From Sinomonas atrocyanea (GTDB lineage Bacteria; Actinomycetota; Actinomycetes; Actinomycetales; Micrococcaceae): a stretch of 64,000 nt of DNA. This document shows positions 57,969 to 64,000 of the stretch, one piece after another; within the stretch, counting starts at the first letter, position 1, and each line of letters opens with the position of its first letter. A program made the position numbers and the translations under genes. The notes below the pieces were generated by a model. That model did not search any database, was not told the origin of the DNA, and worked only from the letters and a program-made list of their open reading frames with translations. The DNA is taken from NCBI RefSeq assembly GCF_030812675.1, contig NZ_JAUSTE010000001.1, positions 620,001 to 684,000 of the forward strand, given 5' to 3'.

Positions 57969-58004
57969 AGGGCCCCCGTTCCCTGGAGGGGGAACGGGGG
58001 CCCT
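57969..58004. terminator. Hairpin between the kinase gene and rplQ
   Basis: A perfect 15-bp stem (57969-57983 with 57990-58004) with loop TGGAGG lies between convergent genes and probably serves both. Confidence 0.75.
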
Positions 58005-58048
58005 GAGCGGATCAGACGCCCCGGCGGTGCGGGACGGCTGGAAGGCGA

Positions 58049-58630
58049 CTACTTGGCGTCGTCGGCCTTCTCCTCAGCGGGAGCCTCGGCGGCGTCCTCG
58101 GCCGGAGCCTCGGTGACCTCTGCCTCGGCGGGAGCCTCAGCAGCGGTCTCCTCGGCGGCGGTCTCCTCGGCCGGGGCCTCGACGGTGGCGTCGGCCTTCG
58201 GCGCGCTCTTCTCGGCGGCCTTCTCGGCCTCCTTCACCACAGCCTGCTTCGCCGAGACCGGCTCGAGCACGAGCTCGATGACAGCCATGGGGGCGTTGTC
58301 GCCCTTGCGGTTGCCGATCTTGGTGATGCGGGTGTAGCCACCGTTGCGCTCCGACAGCTGGGGGGCGATCTCGGTGAAGAGCTCGTGGATGATGCCCTTG
58401 TTGGTGTTCGTGCGAGCCGAGATGGCCGCCTGGACACGGCGGCGCGAGGCGAGGTCGCCGCGCTTCGCGAACGTGATGAGACGCTCGGCGACCGGGCGGA
58501 GGCGCTTGGCCTTCGTCACGGTCGTGGTGATGCGCTTGTGCTCGAAGAGCGCAGCGGCGAGGTTGTTGAGCATGAGGCGCTCGTGCGCCGGGCCACCGCC
58601 CAGACGCGGACCCTTGGTGGGTGCAGGCAT
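58049..58630 (-). CDS. rplQ: 50S ribosomal protein L17 with acidic C-terminal tail
   Basis: 193 aa. The L17 core (about 120 residues) has [40 protein letters not shown] and [25 protein letters not shown] tail of about 65 residues, rich in Ala, Glu and Pro, follows; such extensions occur in actinobacterial L17. Last gene of the alpha operon here, 57 bp after rpoA. Confidence 0.96.
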   Translation of the reverse strand: MPAPTKGPRLGGGPAHERLMLNNLAAALFEHKRITTTVTKAKRLRPVAERLITFAKRGDLASRRRVQAAISARTNTNKGIIHELFTEIAPQLSERNGGYTRITKIGNRKGDNAPMAVIELVLEPVSAKQAVVKEAEKAAEKSAPKADATVEAPAEETAAEETAAEAPAEAEVTEAPAEDAAEAPAEEKADDAK

Positions 58631-58687
58631 GTCGTTTCTCCTGTTGTGGACCGCTGCCGGCTCTCACCGGCGGCGGGCAAATTCTTC

Positions 58688-59701
58688 TTAGAGCTCGTCG
58701 TCGCTGTACGCGGCATCGTCCTCGTCGCCCGCGGCAGCGCGCGCAGCGAGGGGATCGAACCCGACCGGCGAATCCTTGAGCGAGAGGCCCAGCTCGAGGA
58801 GCTTGGCCTTGACCTCGTCGATCGACTTGGCACCGAAGTTGCGGATGTCCATCAGGTCCGCCTCGGAACGGGCCACGAGCTCACCCACCGTGTGGATGCC
58901 CTCGCGCTTGAGGCAGTTGTACGAACGGACGGTGAGGTCCAGGTCCTCGATCGGCAGGGCCATGTCCGCAGCGAGCGCGGCGTCCGTCGGGGACGGGCCG
59001 ATCTCGATGCCCTCGGCGGCGGTGTTCAGCTCGCGGGCGAGGCCGAACAGCTCCACGAGCGTGGTGCCGGCCGACGCGACGGCGTCGCGCGGCTTGATGG
59101 CCGGCTTCGTCTCCACGTCGACGATGAGCTTGTCGAAGTCGGTGCGCTGCTCGACACGGGTCGCCTCGACGCGGAAGGTCACCTTCAGCACCGGGGAGTA
59201 GATCGAGTCGACCGGGATCCGGCCGATCTCCGCGTCCGCGGACTTGTTCTGCGCCGCGGAGACGTACCCGCGGCCACGCTCGATGGTCAGCTCGAGCTCG
59301 AACTTGCCCTTGGAGTTCAGGGTGGCGATGTGCAGATCCGGGTTGTGGATCTCCACGCCGGCCGGCGGGGCGATGTCCGCGGCCGTCACGACGCCGGGGC
59401 CCTGCTTGCGCAGGTACGCGACGACGGGCTCGTCCTGGTCGGAGGAGATCGAGAGGCTCTTGAGGTTCAGGATGATCTCGGTGACATCCTCCTTGACCCC
59501 CTCAACCGTGGTGAATTCGTGCAGCACGCCGTCAATCCGGATGCTGGTGACGGCAGCCCCCGGGATCGAGGACAGCAGGGTGCGGCGCAGCGAGTTGCCG
59601 AGGGTGTAGCCGAAGCCCGGCTCCAGCGGCTCGATGACGAAGCGGGAGCGGTTCTCGGATACTACTTCTTCAGACAGGGTGGGGCGCTGTGCAATGAGCA
59701 C
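58688..59701 (-). CDS. rpoA: DNA-directed RNA polymerase subunit alpha
   Basis: 337 aa, GTG start at 59701. The N-terminal dimerisation domain has [31 protein letters not shown]; the C-terminal domain has [22 protein letters not shown] and [20 protein letters not shown], which contacts UP elements and activators. The last about 25 residues are acidic. Standard length. Confidence 0.98.
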   Translation of the reverse strand: MLIAQRPTLSEEVVSENRSRFVIEPLEPGFGYTLGNSLRRTLLSSIPGAAVTSIRIDGVLHEFTTVEGVKEDVTEIILNLKSLSISSDQDEPVVAYLRKQGPGVVTAADIAPPAGVEIHNPDLHIATLNSKGKFELELTIERGRGYVSAAQNKSADAEIGRIPVDSIYSPVLKVTFRVEATRVEQRTDFDKLIVDVETKPAIKPRDAVASAGTTLVELFGLARELNTAAEGIEIGPSPTDAALAADMALPIEDLDLTVRSYNCLKREGIHTVGELVARSEADLMDIRNFGAKSIDEVKAKLLELGLSLKDSPVGFDPLAARAAAGDEDDAAYSDDEL

Positions 59702-59799
59702 TGGGTTTTCCTTTCAGGAAGCATCCGCTATATGACGCAACACAGATGGATGGAAAGGTCTGAACTAAGTAATGAAGCCGGGCGGGGCAGGCCGCGGGA

Positions 59800-59852
59800 G
59801 GCGAGCCGCGCCGTCGTGCGTTGTCTGTGACGCACGACGCCGTGGGCTCGCC
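59800..59852 (-). other. Hairpin in the rpsK-rpoA spacer
   Basis: CGTCGTGCGT (59812-59821) pairs exactly with ACGCACGACG (59830-59839) around an 8-base loop, and GGCGAGCC (59800-59807) with GGCTCGCC (59845-59852) extends it. It may set the ratio of rpoA to ribosomal protein transcripts by processing or partial termination; this is inference. Confidence 0.55.
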
Positions 59853-59887
59853 TCGGGCGGACCGGCCCCGCCGGCCCCGGCAACCTG

Positions 59888-60292
59888 TTAGACGCGGCGG
59901 CGCTTCGGCGGGCGGCAGCCGTTGTGCGCGCTCGGGGTCACGTCCTGGATGGACCCGACCTCGAGGCCAGCGGCCTGCAGCGCGCGGATGGCGGTCTCGC
60001 GGCCCGAGCCCGGGCCCTTCACGAACACGTCGACCTTGCGGAGGCCGTGCTCCTGGGCACGCTTCGCGGCGGACTCGGCGGCCTGCTGCGCGGCGTACGG
60101 GGTGGACTTGCGCGAGCCCTTGAAGCCGACCTCACCGGCGGAAGCCCAGGAGATCACAGCACCGGACGGGTCCGTGATGGACACGATGGTGTTGTTGAAG
60201 GTGCTCTTGATGTGCGCCTGACCGAGCGCGATGTTCTTCTTGTCCTTGCGGCGCGGCTTGCGGACCGACGTCGCACGAGTCTTTGGGGGCAT
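59888..60292 (-). CDS. rpsK: 30S ribosomal protein S11
   Basis: 134 aa, ATG 60292. [56 protein letters not shown] and the C-terminal [18 protein letters not shown] are diagnostic. Alpha operon, 36 bp after rpsM. Confidence 0.98.
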   Translation of the reverse strand: MPPKTRATSVRKPRRKDKKNIALGQAHIKSTFNNTIVSITDPSGAVISWASAGEVGFKGSRKSTPYAAQQAAESAAKRAQEHGLRKVDVFVKGPGSGRETAIRALQAAGLEVGSIQDVTPSAHNGCRPPKRRRV

Positions 60293-60328
60293 GTAGCTTC
60301 TCCTACCTAAAGTTTTGGGTGACCGCTA

Positions 60329-60706
60329 TCAGCGGCCGGCCTTCTTCTTGCCTGCGACGGTGCGCTTCGGGCCCTTGCGGGTACGAGCGTTGGTCTTGGT
60401 GCGCTGGCCGCGGACCGGCAGGCCCCGGCGGTGGCGCAGACCCTCGTAGCTGCCGATCTCGACCTTGCGGCGGATGTCGGCGGCCACCTCGCGGCGGAGG
60501 TCACCCTCAACCTTGTAGTTGCCCTCGATGTAGTCACGCAGCTGGACCAGCTCAGCGTCCGTCAGGTCCTTGACCCGGACATCCGCGCTGATGCCCGTGG
60601 CAGCGAGCGTTTCCTTCGCACGGGTGCGACCCACGCCGTAGATGTAAGTGAGCGCGATTTCCAGCCGCTTTTCGCGGGGAATGTCAACGCCAGCGAGACG
60701 AGCCAT
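60329..60706 (-). CDS. rpsM: 30S ribosomal protein S13
   Basis: 125 aa. The start is ATG 60706 ([26 protein letters not shown]); a longer in-frame start has no support. [25 protein letters not shown] is the conserved C-terminal RNA-binding segment. Normal length and order. Confidence 0.98.
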   Translation of the reverse strand: MARLAGVDIPREKRLEIALTYIYGVGRTRAKETLAATGISADVRVKDLTDAELVQLRDYIEGNYKVEGDLRREVAADIRRKVEIGSYEGLRHRRGLPVRGQRTKTNARTRKGPKRTVAGKKKAGR

Positions 60707-60865
60707 ATCGGCGGTTCTCCTTGTGCTATCCGGAGGTCGTAGGCAGGACACCCGCTCCGTTCTCGAGCGGCCCCAGCCTCCGGGCCGGGGGTCAGCTGTC
60801 CGGGCCCATTCGTCCCAGCGCAGCTTGTGCTGCCTTCTCTAGTTATTGCGTGGGCGTTGCCCGGC

Positions 60866-60895
60866 CTGATCCTCTCCCTCGCGGGAGGGGATCAG
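60866..60895 (-). terminator. Hairpin overlapping the rpmJ stop codon
   Basis: Arms 60866-60878 and 60883-60895 form a 13-bp stem with one T/G wobble and loop TCGC. The right arm includes the rpmJ stop codon (60892-60894), so terminating ribosomes would melt it. No T-tract follows, and the operon continues to rpsM. Confidence 0.55.
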
Positions 60896-61005
60896 CCCTG
60901 GCGCTGCTTGTGGCGCGGGTTCTCGCAGATCACCATGACCCGCCCATTGCGGCGGATCACCTTGCACTTGTCGCAGATCTGCTTGACGCTCGGCTTGACC
61001 TTCAT
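60892..61005 (-). CDS. rpmJ: 50S ribosomal protein L36
   Basis: 37 aa, start at 61005. [19 protein letters not shown], then [15 protein letters not shown]. Cys11, Cys14, Cys27 and His32 form the zinc-binding C+ form of L36. It lies between infA and rpsM. Confidence 0.97.
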   Translation of the reverse strand: MKVKPSVKQICDKCKVIRRNGRVMVICENPRHKQRQG

Positions 61006-61072
61006 GGCTGTGTCCTTTGCGTGTTCTGCAGGTGGTCAGCATTGACGCCCGGGTGCCCCCGGGCGCGGCTGC

Positions 61073-61294
61073 TTACTTGTAGCGGTAGACGATCCGGCCG
61101 CGGGTCAGGTCGTACGGGCTGAGCTCCACCACGACGCGATCCTCCGGGAGGATGCGGATGTAGTGCTGGCGCATCTTGCCAGAGATGTGAGCGAGAACGA
61201 CGTGCTTGTTCGTCAGCTCAACGCGGAACATCGCGTTGGGCAGCGCTTCAGTCACGACGCCCTCGATCTCGATGACACCGTCCTTCTTGGCCAT
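61073..61294 (-). CDS. infA: Translation initiation factor IF-1
   Basis: 73 aa from ATG 61294. [40 protein letters not shown] and [20 protein letters not shown] span the whole OB-fold. First gene here of the infA-rpmJ-rpsM-rpsK-rpoA-rplQ group. Confidence 0.98.
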   Translation of the reverse strand: MAKKDGVIEIEGVVTEALPNAMFRVELTNKHVVLAHISGKMRQHYIRILPEDRVVVELSPYDLTRGRIVYRYK

Positions 61295-61786
61295 AGCCTC
61301 CGCTAACTTTCTCTGCCGCCGGGCGCAATGGGCCCCCGGCGGACGTGTATGGTTTGACGACTGGCGGGCCCGCACGCTCCAAATGGGCATGGGAGGGCCG
61401 ACAGCCAACACACAACTGTACGCCACGTGGCCGCGGAAGTTAAATCCGCCCATAGTACACGCCGTGCCCACCCCGCCCCCGGACGGGTCCGCGTTTCCTG
61501 CCCTTGGTCCGGCTGTCCGCCCCCCTCCCCGCCCTTCTGCGCACTCCTCCCCACCCTCGGTAGCGCTCCTCCCCTGCTTTGGCCGTGCTGGCCGGCACCG
61601 ACGGTGGGAAGGCCCGCAGAGACCGGCCTTCTCCTGCCGGATCCGCCCGGCACAAGCCCCAAAGCCGGGGACGGCTGCAGCAAAGGTGGGAAGGACTTCA
61701 GACGCTCGGGCCGGCCAGAGGGCCATTGTTTCCACATACCGCCCGAGCCCGGGCCACTTTCCTTGGCCGCCCGGCGACGATCGAGC
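61295..61786. other. 492-bp divergent gap between infA and the second DUF559 gene
   Basis: No gene is supported. It must hold the infA promoter (minus strand). It also contains degenerate relatives of the dyads around the first DUF559 gene: CTCCTCCCCTGCTTTGGCCG (about 61567-61586) and, inverted, CGGCTGCAGCAAAGGTGGGAA (about 61671-61691, written here in part). The match to the earlier arms is partial. Confidence 0.35.
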
Positions 61787-62632
61787 ATGGACCGAGTCGT
61801 CGATGCCCTCCGCGCCCACGAGGGAGTGGCGCGCCGCTCCGAGCTGCTCGCGGCGGGCGTGAGCCGTGGCGCCCTGGCCTCGGCGTTCCGCGACGGGAGC
61901 GTGCTCCGCCCGGCGCGGGGCATCGTCGCGCTGCACGACGCCGATCCGCTACTGGTCCGCTGCCTGGCCACCAACTCGCTGCTCACGTGCGTCTCGGCGG
62001 CGCGGCGGCAGGGGCTCTGGGTGCTCGAGGACCACAGAGAGGTCCACCTTCTGAGGCCGGACGGCAGGCTGGCCTCAGACCGGGCCGTGGTACACCGGGG
62101 TTCGTGGGCGCCTGCGAGCCCGCGGAGCCGGACCACCTCGATCCTCGACACCGCAATGCACGCGTTGCACTGCCTGCCGGAGATGGAGTCGCTGGTCATT
62201 GTCGAATCTGCCCTGCAGAAGGGGCTGTCACGCGAGCTGCTCGAGAGCCTGCTCACCGGGCCGCGCAACGGGCCGGCCCGCGCGGTCCTGGCCATGGTGG
62301 ACCGCGGCGCCGACTCACTCGCGGAGACCCTGGCCCGGGAGCACCTGCGGAGGGCTGGATTCCTGGTCGAGCCGCAGGTCGCGGTGGACGGCGTGGGGTC
62401 GATGGACCACATCGTCGAGCGCTGCCTCGATCTCGAGGTCGACGGCAAGACCCACCAGCAGCCGGAGAGCCGGTACAGCGACTACCTGCGCGACGGGGCC
62501 GCCCAGGCCCGCGGCTTCGCGACACTCCGGGTGAGCTACGGCGAGGTGGTCCATCGGACGGAGCAGATGGTGGCCCGCGTCGGGGCGGTCGTCGCCGCCC
62601 GCTTGGCCCAGGGCAACCTTCCCGTCTACTGA
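61787..62632 (+). CDS. DUF559-type protein (paralogue of 12355-13185)
   Basis: 281 aa from ATG 61787. [21 protein letters not shown] and [16 protein letters not shown] match the AbiEi-like winged-helix start of the first copy. [16 protein letters not shown] corresponds to its GVLTCGSAATSHGLWI. The C-terminal half has [41 protein letters not shown] with a nuclease-like order of acidic residues, then a basic helix region. The central D-L-L seen in copy 1 is D-H-I here. Function is unknown. It ends 8 bp from the convergent SRPBCC gene, so there is no room for a downstream dyad. Confidence 0.75.
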   Translation: MDRVVDALRAHEGVARRSELLAAGVSRGALASAFRDGSVLRPARGIVALHDADPLLVRCLATNSLLTCVSAARRQGLWVLEDHREVHLLRPDGRLASDRAVVHRGSWAPASPRSRTTSILDTAMHALHCLPEMESLVIVESALQKGLSRELLESLLTGPRNGPARAVLAMVDRGADSLAETLAREHLRRAGFLVEPQVAVDGVGSMDHIVERCLDLEVDGKTHQQPESRYSDYLRDGAAQARGFATLRVSYGEVVHRTEQMVARVGAVVAARLAQGNLPVY

Positions 62633-62640
62633 CGCGCCGC

Positions 62641-63549
62641 CTACAGCCCGGCCCCGGCCTCTGCCTTGGCCTTGATGCCGGCCAGCAGCTCCTCCTGGCT
62701 GCCCTCCGACATCTTGATGACCAGTGAGTCGACCGCGGCGTCCGCCCAGTTCGCGGGCACCACGTCCGAGCGCATGCTCAGGCGGGTGCCGCCGTCCTCC
62801 GGAGCGACGGCGACCACGAAGACCGGACCCAGCGCGGCCTTCGAGGTGAAGTGGTCATGCGGGACGAACTCGGTGTACTCGTGGGTGGTCCGGAGCGGGA
62901 TGCCCAGGACACGCCACGACGCCTCGAAGGTTGTTCCGACGCCCTCCGGCGCGACGCGGAGGTCAGAGATCCGCACATCCGGCCCCAGCCACACGGCCGG
63001 GTCCTTGACGAGGTCGAACACGCGCTCCACCGGGGCGTGGATGCTGACGGCGCCGGACCAGGTCAGCGTGTGGGCGAGCCTCTTCTCGGGTTCGAGGACC
63101 GTCTTCTGGCCGGTCTCCACGAGGCTCTTGATGTTGGCGACGAGGCCCTCGATGTCGTCCTCGGCCCACCGGGTGAAGAGCGCCTGGAGCGGGACCCGTA
63201 CAAGCGGGGTCTCGATGTCCAAGCCCTGCTCGACACTCAGCACGGTTCCGGCGCCCTGGGGCGCGAGGGAGAAGGTGAGGACCGGGCCGGCCGTGGCCTT
63301 CGAGACGATCCGCTGGTTGTGGACCACCTCCCGGTACTCGTGGGTGACGGACATGTGGACGCCGAAGATCTTCGCCGCCCATTTCGCCGACGTGCCGACT
63401 CCGTCCGGGGTGATAAGGACGTCCGTGACCTCGCTGTCGCCGGGGAACGCGAGCATCCACCGCGTCGGGTCGCTGAGGAAGGTGAAGACCGTGTCCACCG
63501 GCGCGTTGATCTCCATCGTCTTCACGAGGTTCTCGACCATCGCTTCCAT
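62641..63549 (-). CDS. Tandem SRPBCC (polyketide cyclase/START-like) protein
   Basis: 302 aa made of two homologous SRPBCC domains of about 145 residues. Copy 1 has MEINAPVDTVFTFLSDPTRWM, GVGTSAKWAAKIFGVHMSVTHEYREVV; copy 2 has VSIHAPVERVFDLVKDPAVWL, GVGTTFEASWRVLGIPLRTTHEYTEFV. The fold binds hydrophobic ligands or acts as a chaperone; no catalytic residues can be named. An internal duplication of the domain is evident. It starts 69 bp after the P1-type peptidase gene, on the same strand. Confidence 0.8.
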   Translation of the reverse strand: MEAMVENLVKTMEINAPVDTVFTFLSDPTRWMLAFPGDSEVTDVLITPDGVGTSAKWAAKIFGVHMSVTHEYREVVHNQRIVSKATAGPVLTFSLAPQGAGTVLSVEQGLDIETPLVRVPLQALFTRWAEDDIEGLVANIKSLVETGQKTVLEPEKRLAHTLTWSGAVSIHAPVERVFDLVKDPAVWLGPDVRISDLRVAPEGVGTTFEASWRVLGIPLRTTHEYTEFVPHDHFTSKAALGPVFVVAVAPEDGGTRLSMRSDVVPANWADAAVDSLVIKMSEGSQEELLAGIKAKAEAGAGL

Positions 63550-63618
63550 CCCCTCTCCCGGCCCGGATCCCTGCTCCCAGTCAATCGGGCGGGGGCGCGG
63601 CCGGCCCAGAGGTGCACC

Positions 63619-64000
63619 TCACGGCACGGGGAAGCGCTCCCACGTCCCCGCCGGCGTGGTCACCGGCGTCGCCGAGCGGACCCCGTCGAGGATGGCCTCC
63701 CGGACCGCGTTGGCCGCCGCCACCTGCACCGACATGAGGCCGACGACGCGCCCCGCCTCCGAGGAGCGGTCGAACTCGACCGCCCGAGTCGACAGCCCGA
63801 AGACGGTGTCCCCGTCCACGAGCGTGTGGCTCGGGTCCAGGGCGCGGGCCAGCCCGGCGTGCGCCGCGGTGGCCAGGCGCTTGCACTCGGCCGGAGTGAG
63901 GGACGCGTTCGTCGCCACCACCACGAGGGTCGTGTTGAGCGCGTCCGGAGCGACGGATCCCCGCGCGCCACCGCCCTCTCCGGCCGCGGCCGCCTCCTGG
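63619..64000 (-). CDS. P1/DmpA-family peptidase, C-terminal part (runs off the window)
   Basis: The minus-strand frame is open from the window edge to a stop at 63619. LNTTLVVVATNASLTPAECKRLATAAHAGLARAL, then HTLVDGDTVFGLSTRAVEF and AVREAILDGV, matches the C-terminal part of P1-family (DmpA-like) aminopeptidases. These self-cleave at a residue in the N-T-T segment to release the N-terminal nucleophile. The N-terminal two thirds lie outside the window. The Ala/Gly-rich segment before N-T-T is a likely surface loop. Confidence 0.8.
   Translation of the reverse strand, partial: QEAAAAGEGGGARGSVAPDALNTTLVVVATNASLTPAECKRLATAAHAGLARALDPSHTLVDGDTVFGLSTRAVEFDRSSEAGRVVGLMSVQVAAANAVREAILDGVRSATPVTTPAGTWERFPVP

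Overview
The window is a high-GC, gene-dense actinobacterial chromosome segment. The core gene order (infA-rpmJ-rpsM-rpsK-rpoA-rplQ, then truA, rplM-rpsI, glmM, coaA, glmS, acpS, nnr), a DinB/mycothiol-type protein and a SEC14/STAS-like small protein together suggest the Micrococcaceae (Arthrobacter/Sinomonas-like). This assignment is inference. No rRNA, tRNA or CRISPR array was recognised.

Layout. 0-5.5 kb: the N-terminus of a class A penicillin-binding protein, a SigB/SigF-type sigma factor, two related TetR regulators with a two-site operator region, nnr, a small membrane protein and acpS. 5.5-11.3 kb: a membrane diguanylate cyclase, then a tightly overlapping five-gene run on the plus strand (SEC14/STAS-like protein, GGDEF-EAL protein, methyltransferase, processive GT2 glycosyltransferase, 70-aa membrane protein). 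11.3-22 kb: a LigB-type dioxygenase, a DUF559 gene flanked on both sides by inverted-repeat dyads, a DinB protein, a polysaccharide deacetylase, glmS, coaA, a complete class A PBP, a zinc dehydrogenase and mscL.

22-30.6 kb: an O-methyltransferase, a GT87/DUF2029 gene and its decayed tandem copy, glmM, and a frameshifted phenylacetate-CoA-ligase-like gene. The decayed GT87 copy is interrupted by a 2676-bp IS21-family element with TG/CA ends and a 6-bp target duplication. In this element most of istA and all of istB are missing, and an AT-richer polytopic membrane protein gene sits in their place. 30.6-36.5 kb: a secreted protein that is almost entirely coiled coil, and two overlapping glycosyltransferases.

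36.4-61.3 kb: the ribosomal/truA backbone, all on the minus strand, is split by two colinear plus-strand Tad/Flp pilus clusters (37.9-45.3 kb and 47.8-54.9 kb). Each encodes Flp pilin(s), TadE, TadG-like, CpaB, CpaE/TadZ, CpaF/TadA, TadB and TadC. No prepilin peptidase gene is seen in the window. Cluster 2 is followed by an HPt-like protein without its histidine and by a divergent response regulator/histidine kinase pair. The first cluster looks AT-richer than the second. 61.3-64 kb: a second DUF559 gene, a tandem SRPBCC protein and a truncated P1-family peptidase.

The most notable items are the IS21 derivative with its passenger gene, the DUF559 gene bracketed by dyads, the paired Tad clusters set into the ribosomal backbone, and the overlapping c-di-GMP/glycosyltransferase gene run.
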